Assembly (NCBI RefSeq): GCF_000169435.1
Contig: NZ_AAYB01000002.1
Coordinates: 310,001 to 374,000 of the forward strand
Length of the DNA stretch: 64,000 nt
From: Roseobacter sp. CCS2
GTDB lineage: Bacteria; Pseudomonadota; Alphaproteobacteria; Rhodobacterales; Rhodobacteraceae
Direction: 5' to 3'
Shown here: piece by piece, positions 56,217 through 64,000 of the stretch
Numbering within the stretch: the first letter of the stretch is position 1
Layout: every line of letters starts with the position of its first letter
The notes under the pieces: generated by a model
Told to the model about the DNA's origin: nothing
The model's input: only the letters and a program-made list of their open reading frames with translations
Database searches by the model: none
Position numbers and translations under genes: made by a program

Positions 56217-56299
56217 ATCGGCCTCCCTCTTGTGGGTAAGTGTGGCGCATCAATGGGGCAGTGGCAACGACAGATTACCGCGTTTTATAAGCGCAGTTG

Positions 56300-57163
56300 T
56301 CAGGCAGTGCTGGCGGCCCAATCCCAATACATCTCGCGCAGTTTTCGGGTGACTGGGCCGACCTGATATTGGTGGTCCTCGAACGCCGTGACCGGCGTTA
56401 CCTTGGACATATTGCCTGACAGAAACACCTCATCCGCGCCGCGAAAATCGTCGAAGGTCAGGACCGTCTCATGCACGCTTACACCATCGGATTTGAGGTT
56501 TGCGATATGGCGTGCCCGCGTAATCCCTGACAGGAAGGTACCATTCGGGATCGGGGTGAAGACCTCTCCGTCCTTGACCATAAAGACGTTTGCTGTCGCA
56601 CTTTCGGCCACGTTGCCCATCGCATCGGCGACCAGCGCATTGCCAAATCCGCGGCTGCGGACCTCAGCCAGCATGCGCGCATTGTTTGGGTAAAGGCAGC
56701 CTGCCTTGGCGTTGACCACCGCATCGTCGATAACGGGGCGGCGGAATTTCGTCAGACCCAAAGTGGTTGTGGCTGTTTCCGGTGCAAACGGAATTTCCTC
56801 AAGACAGATCGAAAAACCGGTTTCTGTGGGGCTGGGCACGATCGCTGTTGGGTCACCGTGGATCGCCCAGTACATCGGGCGAATGTAAACGGCTGCATCT
56901 TGCGGGTACTTCGCCAGCCCGTCTTTGGTTATGTTGATCATGTCTTCGGTGCTGACCGTTGGTTTGATCATCAACGCTTCTGCTGACCGGTTCACGCGTG
57001 CGCAATGCAAATCAAGGTCAGGTATAAGCCCATTCACACACCGGGCCCCATCAAAAACTGTGGTGCCAAGCCAAGATCCGTGATCGGCCGCGCGCATCAC
57101 GGGCACATCGCCCTCGTGCCAGGTGCCTTCGAAATATGTACGGATATTGGTGCCGGTCGCCAT
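56300..57163 (-). CDS. ilvE: Branched-chain amino acid aminotransferase (class IV)
   Basis: A 287-aa PLP-dependent class IV aminotransferase. The Schiff-base Lys is in VVNAKAGCLYPNN (about residue 150), and VAESATANVFMVKDG with the C-terminal FLSGNMSKVTPV are family landmarks. A D-amino acid transaminase or ADC lyase in the same class is possible. GGAGT precedes the start at 57163. Three copies of a 10-base repeat lie in its upstream region. Confidence 0.8.
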   Translation of the reverse strand: MATGTNIRTYFEGTWHEGDVPVMRAADHGSWLGTTVFDGARCVNGLIPDLDLHCARVNRSAEALMIKPTVSTEDMINITKDGLAKYPQDAAVYIRPMYWAIHGDPTAIVPSPTETGFSICLEEIPFAPETATTTLGLTKFRRPVIDDAVVNAKAGCLYPNNARMLAEVRSRGFGNALVADAMGNVAESATANVFMVKDGEVFTPIPNGTFLSGITRARHIANLKSDGVSVHETVLTFDDFRGADEVFLSGNMSKVTPVTAFEDHQYQVGPVTRKLREMYWDWAASTA

Positions 57164-57249
57164 AACGATACTCCTTTTCCCGCGAACCCTAGGCGCGGGT
57201 TTGAACAAGGTAAAGTGGGAGCGGCGTCCAATGCCGGGGAACATCGGAC

Positions 57250-57335
57250 GCCAGAGTGTGCCAGAGTGTTGAGTGGGACGTATGCAGCACTGTGGCGGGC
57301 GGTTAGAGCGAATCTGAACAGCCCTGCCAGAGTGT
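57250..57335. repeat. Three copies of GCCAGAGTGT upstream of the aminotransferase gene
   Basis: The 10-mer GCCAGAGTGT occurs at 57250-57259, directly repeated at 57260-57269, and again at 57326-57335, in the 186-bp gap between the VOC protein and aminotransferase genes. The copies lie upstream of the aminotransferase gene on its transcribed strand. They could be regulator half-sites. Confidence 0.5.
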
Positions 57336-57349
57336 GCTATCGCCGCGTT

Positions 57350-57844
57350 TCAGTTTTGTGACGGTGACCGTGCAAGGGCAAGGAGCCCGGCGACATCAAG
57401 CCGGTCGTTGACCATTTGCAACGCGCCCACGTCATTGCGGGGCCATTGGGTCATTGGCTTGTCGACATAAAGTTCAACACCGTTTTCATCCGGGTCACGC
57501 AGATACACGGCCTCACTGACGCCATGATCTGCGGCGCCATCAAACGGAATGCCAGCCGCCACGACACGTGCCATCACCACTGCCAATGCTTGTCTATCAG
57601 GGTATAGGAATGCTGTGTGATAAAGACCTGTATGCCCTGTAGGCGGCGGTGTTGCGTCAAGGCTTTCCCATGTGTTCAGCCCAATATGATGGTGGTAATC
57701 GCCCGCCGCCAGAAAAGCAGCACTGCCGCCGTAGCGCAGTGTCACCGCAAACCCAAGAATATCAGCATAAAATGCGATAGATCGATCAAGGTCAGAGACG
57801 CGCAAGTGAACGTGACCGACGCGGGGTGTGGTTGATGTGGACAT
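57350..57844 (-). CDS. VOC (glyoxalase/extradiol dioxygenase) family protein
   Basis: A 164-aa protein with the VOC fold. VGHVHLRVSDLDRSIAFYADILGF opens it with the first metal His; DYHHHIGLNTW and the Glu in ENGVELYVD provide the other ligands. It resembles CatE-type catechol 2,3-dioxygenases more than glyoxalase I, but substrate cannot be read. Confidence 0.85.
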   Translation of the reverse strand: MSTSTTPRVGHVHLRVSDLDRSIAFYADILGFAVTLRYGGSAAFLAAGDYHHHIGLNTWESLDATPPPTGHTGLYHTAFLYPDRQALAVVMARVVAAGIPFDGAADHGVSEAVYLRDPDENGVELYVDKPMTQWPRNDVGALQMVNDRLDVAGLLALARSPSQN

Positions 57845-57946
57845 GGGATATATCTTTCAAAAGTTATATCCGAAAAATGACAAATCACTGCTACGCACAC
57901 AACACCGACCAGCGCATGGCTGGTGTGCGCTCACTCACATAAAATA

Positions 57947-58963
57947 TTAAGAGCGCAGCATGCCAACAATGTCATAAGTGTCGCGCAAGATCGGGTTGGC
58001 GATGGCGCGTGCCTTTTCGGCACCCGCCCCTAAGATACGATCAATTTCTGCAGGGTCCGCCATAAAGCGTGCCATTTCCGTGGAAATTGGAGCAAGCTTT
58101 GCAACAGCCAGATCAGCAAGTGCTGGTTTGAACGTACCCCATTGCGCGCCGGGATATTCAGCGATCACAGCCTCTGGTGTCATATCGGCGAGTGCTGCGT
58201 AAATATCGACCAAGTTGCGCGCCTCGGGGCGGTCTGCCAGACCGTCCAGGGTTTCCGGCAGCGGTTCCGGGTCTGTCTTGGCCTTGCGGAACTTCTTGGC
58301 GATTTTGTCTGCATCATCGGTCATGTTGATGCGTTCCATGTCGCTTTCGCCAGACTTTGACATCTTTTTGGTGCCGTCACGCAGGTTCATGATGCGCATC
58401 GCGGGGCCTTCGATGACCGGTTCTGTCAGCGGGAAGAAATCGGTCTTGAAGTCGTGGTTGAACTTGGCCGCGATATCGCGCGTCAGTTCCACGTGCTGCT
58501 TTTGGTCGTCGCCCACAGGTACGTGGGTCGCGTGATACAGAAGAATGTCAGCGGCCATTAGCGCCGGATACGCATAAAGGCCCAGCGACACTTTTTCAGC
58601 ATTGCTGCCTGCCTTGTCCTTGAACTGTGTCATGCGGTTCATCCAGCCGACACGGGCGACGCAGTTGAAGATCCAGCCCAACTCGGCATGGGCCGCAACC
58701 TGACTTTGGTTGAACAGGATGGATTTACTGGGGTCGAGGCCCGCTGCCAAATAGCCTGCCGCCACTTCGCGGGTCATATTGGCCAGTTCCTTGGGGTCCT
58801 GCCACACCGTGATCGCGTGCATATCGACCACGCAATAAACGGTTTCCATCTGCCCTTGCATGCCGACAAAGCGTTTGATCGCCCCCAGATAGTTGCCAAG
58901 CGTTAACCCGCCAGAGGGTTTGATCCCTGAGAAAACGCGCGGTGTGAAAGATGTCTGGTTCAT
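57947..58963 (-). CDS. trpS: Tryptophanyl-tRNA synthetase
   Basis: A 338-aa class I synthetase that charges tRNA-Trp. The HIGH-like motif is [12 protein letters not shown] (about residue 18) and the KMSKS motif KKMSKSGES (about 200). [13 protein letters not shown] and [16 protein letters not shown] are typical of the enzyme. It is divergent from the rhomboid-like gene. Confidence 0.96.
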   Translation of the reverse strand: MNQTSFTPRVFSGIKPSGGLTLGNYLGAIKRFVGMQGQMETVYCVVDMHAITVWQDPKELANMTREVAAGYLAAGLDPSKSILFNQSQVAAHAELGWIFNCVARVGWMNRMTQFKDKAGSNAEKVSLGLYAYPALMAADILLYHATHVPVGDDQKQHVELTRDIAAKFNHDFKTDFFPLTEPVIEGPAMRIMNLRDGTKKMSKSGESDMERINMTDDADKIAKKFRKAKTDPEPLPETLDGLADRPEARNLVDIYAALADMTPEAVIAEYPGAQWGTFKPALADLAVAKLAPISTEMARFMADPAEIDRILGAGAEKARAIANPILRDTYDIVGMLRS

Positions 58964-59052
58964 GATGCAATGTCCGGGGTGGCTTTCGGGGCAGGGGTCG
59001 CATACCCATGTCCGAGCGATGCGTCAACTTTAACTACCCCAGCGAGACCAAG

Positions 59053-59733
59053 ATGAAGCCAGAAAGCCCGTTTAATACGTTACCGCCTGTAGTGGTTGTG
59101 CTGGCACTTGCGATTGTCGGGATTGAAGCGATCTTTCAACTGGCAAATTACGGGGTCATTGGTGGGCCGCGCGGCGTTGGTTGGCGTATTTCGGCGATCA
59201 ATGAATATGGGTATTCGTCCGCCATTCTGGACCGTGTGCTGGTCAACGGTGACTATTCCTTTGATATGCTCAAGCGGTTTGTGACCTATACCTTCATCAA
59301 TGGCCAACTGGTACAGGTCGCTTTTTGTGCGGCGTTGGTTCTCGCTTTGGGCAAGTTTACAGCCGAATACTATGGCTCGCTTAAGGTGGTCATCCTTTAT
59401 GTTGTGACCAGCATTGCGGGGGCCGTCGTTTTTGGGCTGTTCGTTGAAAGCCGCTATCCTCTGATAGGTGCATTTACCCCGGTCTATGGGTTGATTGGTG
59501 CCTATACCTATGCGCTTTGGTTGCGTCTGGGTGCAGCGGGTGAGAACCAGATTTTGGCGTTTCGCCTGATTGGATTTTTGCTGATGTTGCAGTTGATCTT
59601 TGGGCTGATCTTTGGTGGCAACAATCAGTGGATAGCAGAGCTGACAGGTTTTTTTACAGGCTTCTTGCTATCCACACTTCTTGCGCCCGGCGGGTGGAAC
59701 AGCCTTGTGGCGCGGATGCGTCAACGGTCTTAG
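59053..59733 (+). CDS. Rhomboid-like membrane protein lacking catalytic residues
   Basis: A 226-aa protein with six hydrophobic segments. The rhomboid fold is suggested by TM4 (IGAFTPVYGLIGAYTYALW, compare the usual GASGxxxGLxGA) and the last helix (AELTGFFTGFLL, compare AHLGGFxxG). At the catalytic positions the Ser is Phe and the His is Glu, so it cannot be a normal protease. The start at 59053 is chosen over 59008. It converges on murJ with a 4-base overlap. Confidence 0.75.
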   Translation: MKPESPFNTLPPVVVVLALAIVGIEAIFQLANYGVIGGPRGVGWRISAINEYGYSSAILDRVLVNGDYSFDMLKRFVTYTFINGQLVQVAFCAALVLALGKFTAEYYGSLKVVILYVVTSIAGAVVFGLFVESRYPLIGAFTPVYGLIGAYTYALWLRLGAAGENQILAFRLIGFLLMLQLIFGLIFGGNNQWIAELTGFFTGFLLSTLLAPGGWNSLVARMRQRS

Positions 59734-61292
59734 CGACGCAGGTTGTGGCGGAACTCGGACAGTTTGAACGCGCCGATCAGATGCCCGATCCCGAAGTAGC
59801 TGACGATGCCGATTGTCACCAGAATAAGCAAAGCCAGATAGCGAAGGGCACCTGCGCCAAAGAATGGTGTCATGGTCGTCGCAGTAACGACAAGGATCAA
59901 TCCCATAGCACCTGATGCGACAACGATCCGTCCAAGCCGTTGCTTGAAGCGATTATCGAATTTGCCAGCATCACCCATGGTGCGTGCGCCGCGCATCAAT
60001 AGTAGAACCATGGCCCATCCCGTCAGCGAGGTGCCAATCGCCGCGGCGGCAAAGCCAATAACGGGTGCAAGGCCTATTGCCAGCGCTGCGTTCAACACCA
60101 TCGCCATCACGGCATAATAAAACGGGCGTTTGGTGTCTTCGCGGGCGAAGAACAGTGGTTGAAGTGTCTTTTGCAGCACGAAAGCAGGCAGGCCCAGCCC
60201 GTAAATCGCAACCGCCAACGCCGTTGCGGCAGTATCATCGCTGGTGAATGCGCCCCGTTCGAACAAGACACTGACAAGGGGCAACGGAATGGCCATCAGG
60301 GCCACCGACGCAGGAATGGTCAGCGCGAGGCTGATCTCGGATGCGCGGTTAAAGGCATCGCGCCCGCCCGCTGCGTCGCCTGCCCGCAAGCGACGCGAAA
60401 GATCCGGCAGCAATACGACGCCAATGGCAATGCCAACCACACCAAGTGGAAGCTGATACAATCGATCCGCATAGCTTAGCCATGCGACCGCACCGTCAAA
60501 AAAGCTGGCCACCTGTCGGCCGACCAAAAGGTTCACTTGCACCACACCACCCGCGAGCGCGGCAGGGGCGGCAATGATCGCCAGCCTTTTGAGTTCCGGC
60601 GTGATCTTCGGCATGCCGATGCGCAGCGCATAGCCTGCCCGTTTGGCCGCAACCCAGACCACTGCCAATTGCGCAATGCCTGCGATGGGTACAGCGTATG
60701 CCAACGATTGACCGATAGTGGTTTGTCCGTCCGCCCCGGTGCAATCACACACAAACCCGGTGACGATCAGGGCCAATACAAAAATGATATTCAGCAAGAT
60801 TGGGGCCGCTGCCGCGGCGGTGAAGCGCCCGGTGGCGTTCAGCACGCCGGACAGCAATGCCGTCAGTGATATGAACAGGATATACGGAAAGGCGATCCGG
60901 CCATAATAAACGGCCAGGTCAAACCGCTCTGTTCCCAGAAAACCGCTGGCCATCAAGGTGACAAGGGCGGGCATGAAGACGACACCAAGCACGGTAAAAA
61001 TAGTCAAAATACCGCCCAGCCCAACAAAGGCGTCCTGCGCGAAACGATGCGCGTCATCACCGCCTTCCACTTTCTTTGAAAACATTGGCACAAAGGCCAT
61101 GTTAAAAGCACCTTCGGCAAAGAAACGGCGGAACAGATTAGGCAGGGAAAAGGCGATGAGGAAAGCTTCGGCCACAGGGCCAGTGCCCAAAAACGCCGCA
61201 ATCATGATGTCGCGTACAAAGCCCATCACACGGCTGAGCAGCGTCCAGATGCCAACGGTAAAAAAGCCTGACATCAGGCGGATCGGTTTCAT
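59730..61292 (-). CDS. murJ: Lipid II flippase MurJ
   Basis: A 520-aa MOP-superfamily transporter with about 14 membrane segments that moves lipid II across the inner membrane for peptidoglycan synthesis. The N-terminus FTVGIWTLLSRVMGFVRDIMIAAFLG, then AFLIAFSLPNLFRRFFAEGAFNMAFVP, are strongly conserved in MurJ/MviN. The start at 61292 is by homology. It follows glnD, the usual alphaproteobacterial order. Confidence 0.96.
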   Translation of the reverse strand: MKPIRLMSGFFTVGIWTLLSRVMGFVRDIMIAAFLGTGPVAEAFLIAFSLPNLFRRFFAEGAFNMAFVPMFSKKVEGGDDAHRFAQDAFVGLGGILTIFTVLGVVFMPALVTLMASGFLGTERFDLAVYYGRIAFPYILFISLTALLSGVLNATGRFTAAAAAPILLNIIFVLALIVTGFVCDCTGADGQTTIGQSLAYAVPIAGIAQLAVVWVAAKRAGYALRIGMPKITPELKRLAIIAAPAALAGGVVQVNLLVGRQVASFFDGAVAWLSYADRLYQLPLGVVGIAIGVVLLPDLSRRLRAGDAAGGRDAFNRASEISLALTIPASVALMAIPLPLVSVLFERGAFTSDDTAATALAVAIYGLGLPAFVLQKTLQPLFFAREDTKRPFYYAVMAMVLNAALAIGLAPVIGFAAAAIGTSLTGWAMVLLLMRGARTMGDAGKFDNRFKQRLGRIVVASGAMGLILVVTATTMTPFFGAGALRYLALLILVTIGIVSYFGIGHLIGAFKLSEFRHNLRR

Positions 61293-61362
61293 GTGCCGCG
61301 CCCCAAAGTTTCGCGAAACTCTGGTCTGTCTTTTATGGGAAAAACGGTGCCTTGCATGGCCA

Positions 61363-64000
61363 TTATCCTGCGACTGCGCGTTCGGCGCCTTGGGCAATCG
61401 CTTCGCGCAGTTTGCGTTCCAGCCCTGCGCGCTTGGCCTCTGAGTGGTATTTCAGCCCGACGATATCTTTGACGTAGAATGTATCCACCACCTGCTCTCC
61501 ATAGGTCGCGATGACTGCTGAGGCGATATAGACATGGTTATTCGCAAGAGTTCGGGTCAAATCGTAAAGAAGTCCGGTACGGTCGCGTGTATCGACCTCA
61601 ATGATGGTGTAAATTTCGGACCCGTCGTTGTCGAAACTGATGTTGGTCGGGACCTTGAAGGCGCGTTCGCGTTTCTTGATCTTGTCTTTGTCCTTAAGCG
61701 CGTCTTTGGCCACGACTTCACCGCGCAAGGTACGTTCGATCATCTTGCGCAGGCGCGGCAGGCGCGCGGCCTCGTAAGGGTTGCCGTCATTGTCCTGCAC
61801 CCAAAACACAGCCGTGGCGTAGCCGTCGTTTGATGTGTAGGTCCGCGCATCAACCACATTCGCGCCGACCAGTGCTAATGCCCCGGTCATGCGGCTGAAA
61901 AGCCCCGGATGATCAACCATGGCAAAGCAAGCGCGGGTCGCGTCACGGTCTTCGTCCAACATCAGGTCAATCTTGATTTCATCATCTGCGATTTCGCGCA
62001 GGAGTTTGGCAAAAACTTTTTGCGCGGCAAGCGGCAGGCCTTGCCAGTAAGGGCCATAGTGTCGGCTCATCTCTGTCTTGAGTGTCTTTTTATCCCAATC
62101 AGAAAGTGCGCTACGCAGCGCGCGCTTGGCCTCTGCCTCGCGGGTGTCGCGGTTGAGGTCTTCTAGGCCCGTCTCCAACGCTGATTTCGTGGCCTTATAA
62201 AGATTGCGGATCAGCACTGCCTTCCAGTTGTTCCACGTCCCCGGTCCAACCCCGCGAATGTCACAGACCGTCAGAGCGGTCAGCAAGTCCAGCCGTTCCA
62301 CAGACTTGACCGCCTTGGCAAAGCCGCGCACCGTGCGGGGCTCTGCGATGTCGCGTTTTTGGGCGACGTCAGACAGCAACAGGTGATAACGGATCAGCCA
62401 CTCGACCGTTTCGCATTCTTTTTTGTTCAGGCCCAACCGCGGCGCGACTTTTCGTGCGATTTGTGCGCCAAGGATCGAATGATCCTCTGGACGGCCTTTG
62501 CCGATGTCATGCAACAGCAATGCCACATAAAGCACTTTACGGTTTACGCCGCGTTCCAGAATGCCGGACACAACAGGCAGTTCTTCGATCAGTTCCTTGC
62601 GTTCGATCTGTGCAAGGTTGCTGATGCATTGGATCGTATGTTCATCGACTGTGTAGTGATGGTACATATTGAACTGCATCATCGCGACAATTGGCGCGAA
62701 TTCGGGAATGAAGGCGGCCAGCACGCCCAATTCATTCATGCGTCGCAGCGCCCGTTCGGGGTTGCCATGCTTGAGCATCAGATCAAGGAAGATCCGTCGC
62801 GCCTCTTTGTTGTCGCGCATATCGGCGTCGATCTGATCAAGATTTGCCGAAATGAGCCGCATCGCATCAGGGTGCAAAAGGGTTCCCGTTCGCAATGCTT
62901 CTTCAAACAAACGCAGAATATTGAGCTTATCTTCCAAGAACGCCTTTTCGTTGCCAACGGTCAGTCGGTTTTGCTTGATGGCATAGGGCGGTTTGGCCTT
63001 CTTGCGCCTTTTAAGCAGCCGCACCAGCATTGGGTCTTGCTTGGTATGGTTTGCTTCCAACGCGGTCAGGAAGATGCGTGTCAGTTCACCGACATGGGTG
63101 GCTTGCCGGAAATAAGCTTGCATGAAATGCTCGACCCCGCGCCTGCCGCCGTGGTCTTTGTAGCCCATGGCTGTTGCCACCTCGACTTGCATATCGAAGG
63201 TCAGCTGATCGGTGGGTCTGGCTGCGATAAGATGCAAATGGCAGCGGACCGCCCATAAGAAGTCTTCGGCGGTGACGAAGGTTTCGAATTCCTCGGCTTT
63301 GAAGACACCCAGATCGACCAGTTCAGCGGCGTCTTTTACGCCATTGACGTATTTGCTGATCCAGAAAAGCGATTGCAGGTCGCGCAGCCCGCCTTTGCCT
63401 TCTTTGACATTGGGTTCGACCACATATCTTTGCCCGCCTTGTTTGCGGTGGCGGGTTGCGCGTTCTTCGAGTTTAGCCTCGATGAATTCGCTTGCCGTTG
63501 ATTTGAAAAGGTCCGACCACAGCCGTTCGCCAAGCTCATTCGCCAGTGCAGCGTCACCAGCCAAAGGCCGGTATTCAACCAGCGACGTCCGAATTGTGTA
63601 GTCTTCCTTGGCCAACCGCAGGCAATCCTTCACCGTGCGACTTGCGTGCCCAACCTTCAGTTTCAGGTCCCACAGCATATAAAGCATGGATTCGATCACG
63701 CTTTCAGCCCAAGGTGTGATCTTGTAAGGCGTCAGAAACAGTAAATCGACGTCCGAATGCGGCGCCATTTCCCCGCGCCCATAGCCACCAACCGCAATCA
63801 GTGAAAGCCGCTCGCTTTCGGTAGGATTGGGAAGGGGGTGCAGGTGCGTTGTCGCGACGTGCAGAACAGTCTTCACAATCTGATCGGTCAGCCAGCTATA
63901 CGCACGTGTCGTGGGGCGCGATGCAAAAGGTTGCGCTTGAAAGGCCGAAGCGATCTGCTGCATGCCCGCTTTGCGCGCCTGAGACAACGCTTTGACGGTG
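61363..64000 (-). CDS. glnD: Bifunctional uridylyltransferase/uridylyl-removing enzyme GlnD (5' end outside window)
   Basis: At least 878 codons of GlnD are present; the frame stays open to the right edge, so the N-terminus (perhaps 40-60 residues) is missing. The nucleotidyltransferase motif is GGYGRGEMAPHSDVDLLFL, followed by the HD phosphohydrolase domain (HHYTVDEHTIQCI, LLLHDIGKGRPEDHS) and two C-terminal ACT domains (MVDHPGLFSRMTGALALVGAN and VDTRDRTGLLYDLTRTLA). It modifies the PII proteins in response to glutamine. murJ follows downstream. Confidence 0.96.
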   Translation of the reverse strand, partial: TVKALSQARKAGMQQIASAFQAQPFASRPTTRAYSWLTDQIVKTVLHVATTHLHPLPNPTESERLSLIAVGGYGRGEMAPHSDVDLLFLTPYKITPWAESVIESMLYMLWDLKLKVGHASRTVKDCLRLAKEDYTIRTSLVEYRPLAGDAALANELGERLWSDLFKSTASEFIEAKLEERATRHRKQGGQRYVVEPNVKEGKGGLRDLQSLFWISKYVNGVKDAAELVDLGVFKAEEFETFVTAEDFLWAVRCHLHLIAARPTDQLTFDMQVEVATAMGYKDHGGRRGVEHFMQAYFRQATHVGELTRIFLTALEANHTKQDPMLVRLLKRRKKAKPPYAIKQNRLTVGNEKAFLEDKLNILRLFEEALRTGTLLHPDAMRLISANLDQIDADMRDNKEARRIFLDLMLKHGNPERALRRMNELGVLAAFIPEFAPIVAMMQFNMYHHYTVDEHTIQCISNLAQIERKELIEELPVVSGILERGVNRKVLYVALLLHDIGKGRPEDHSILGAQIARKVAPRLGLNKKECETVEWLIRYHLLLSDVAQKRDIAEPRTVRGFAKAVKSVERLDLLTALTVCDIRGVGPGTWNNWKAVLIRNLYKATKSALETGLEDLNRDTREAEAKRALRSALSDWDKKTLKTEMSRHYGPYWQGLPLAAQKVFAKLLREIADDEIKIDLMLDEDRDATRACFAMVDHPGLFSRMTGALALVGANVVDARTYTSNDGYATAVFWVQDNDGNPYEAARLPRLRKMIERTLRGEVVAKDALKDKDKIKKRERAFKVPTNISFDNDGSEIYTIIEVDTRDRTGLLYDLTRTLANNHVYIASAVIATYGEQVVDTFYVKDIVGLKYHSEAKRAGLERKLREAIAQGAERAVAG

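Noticed and set aside
62359-63258. 299-codon open frame antisense to glnD
   Set aside because: Fully within glnD, whose motifs are intact; no family features.

Overview
The window is a compact, gene-dense alphaproteobacterial chromosome segment, almost certainly from the Rhodobacterales (Roseobacter group). The evidence is the sucCD-sucA-odhB-lpd and sdhCDAB layout, a complete set of ethylmalonyl-CoA pathway signature genes, an HvrA-type H-NS protein, a TIGR02300 acidic protein beside tRNA-Ala(GGC), and a CuyA-like cysteate sulfo-lyase. No gene-free stretch exceeds about 300 bases.

1-5.6 kb: a plus-strand operon with a CuyA-like PLP lyase, an OpuA/ProU-type ABC importer (binding protein, ATPase, unusual long permease) and an alpha/beta hydrolase, probably for uptake and desulfonation of an organosulfonate or a related zwitterion. 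5.8-12.5 kb: a minus-strand type III restriction-modification island (res, mod, an unknown protein coupled to mod, tyrosine recombinase) lying against the 3' end of an intact tRNA-Ala(GGC). 12.6-15.3 kb: TIGR02300 protein, a YgjP-like metalloprotease, a GntR/FCD regulator and a TerB-like membrane protein.

15.4-29 kb: the TCA cycle block on the minus strand, sucC-lipoprotein-sucD-exported protein-sucA-odhB-unknown-MAPEG-lpd, then a glycosyltransferase, a secreted protein and mdh. 29-33 kb: a TauE-family exporter and a malyl-CoA lyase/thioesterase-like gene with mesaconyl-CoA hydratase. 33-37 kb: sdhCD-sdhA-two lipoproteins-sdhB. 37-43.5 kb: deoD, an H-NS family gene, ethylmalonyl-CoA mutase, an acyltransferase and crotonyl-CoA carboxylase/reductase. 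With mcl2 and mch these encode much of the ethylmalonyl-CoA pathway for acetyl-CoA assimilation, which feeds malate and succinate into the neighbouring TCA genes.

43.6-64 kb: a RecD-like helicase, an SDR enzyme, a TauE/TIGR02186 pair, a BMP-type nucleoside ABC importer ending in a purine nucleoside phosphorylase, then housekeeping genes (rimI, tsaB, NifU-like, usp, branched-chain aminotransferase, VOC protein, trpS, a rhomboid-like protein lacking catalytic residues, murJ, and glnD cut by the right edge).

The most interesting signals are regulatory. An almost identical pair of GTGATCAC palindromes, exactly 21 bp apart, sits upstream of both sucC and sdhC, and a single copy precedes the GntR gene; this points to a local TCA-cycle regulon. 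Separately, an identical 13-bp palindrome GTAATTAAATTAC lies upstream of both ecm and ccr. Small exported or lipoprotein genes are translationally coupled inside both the suc and sdh operons.
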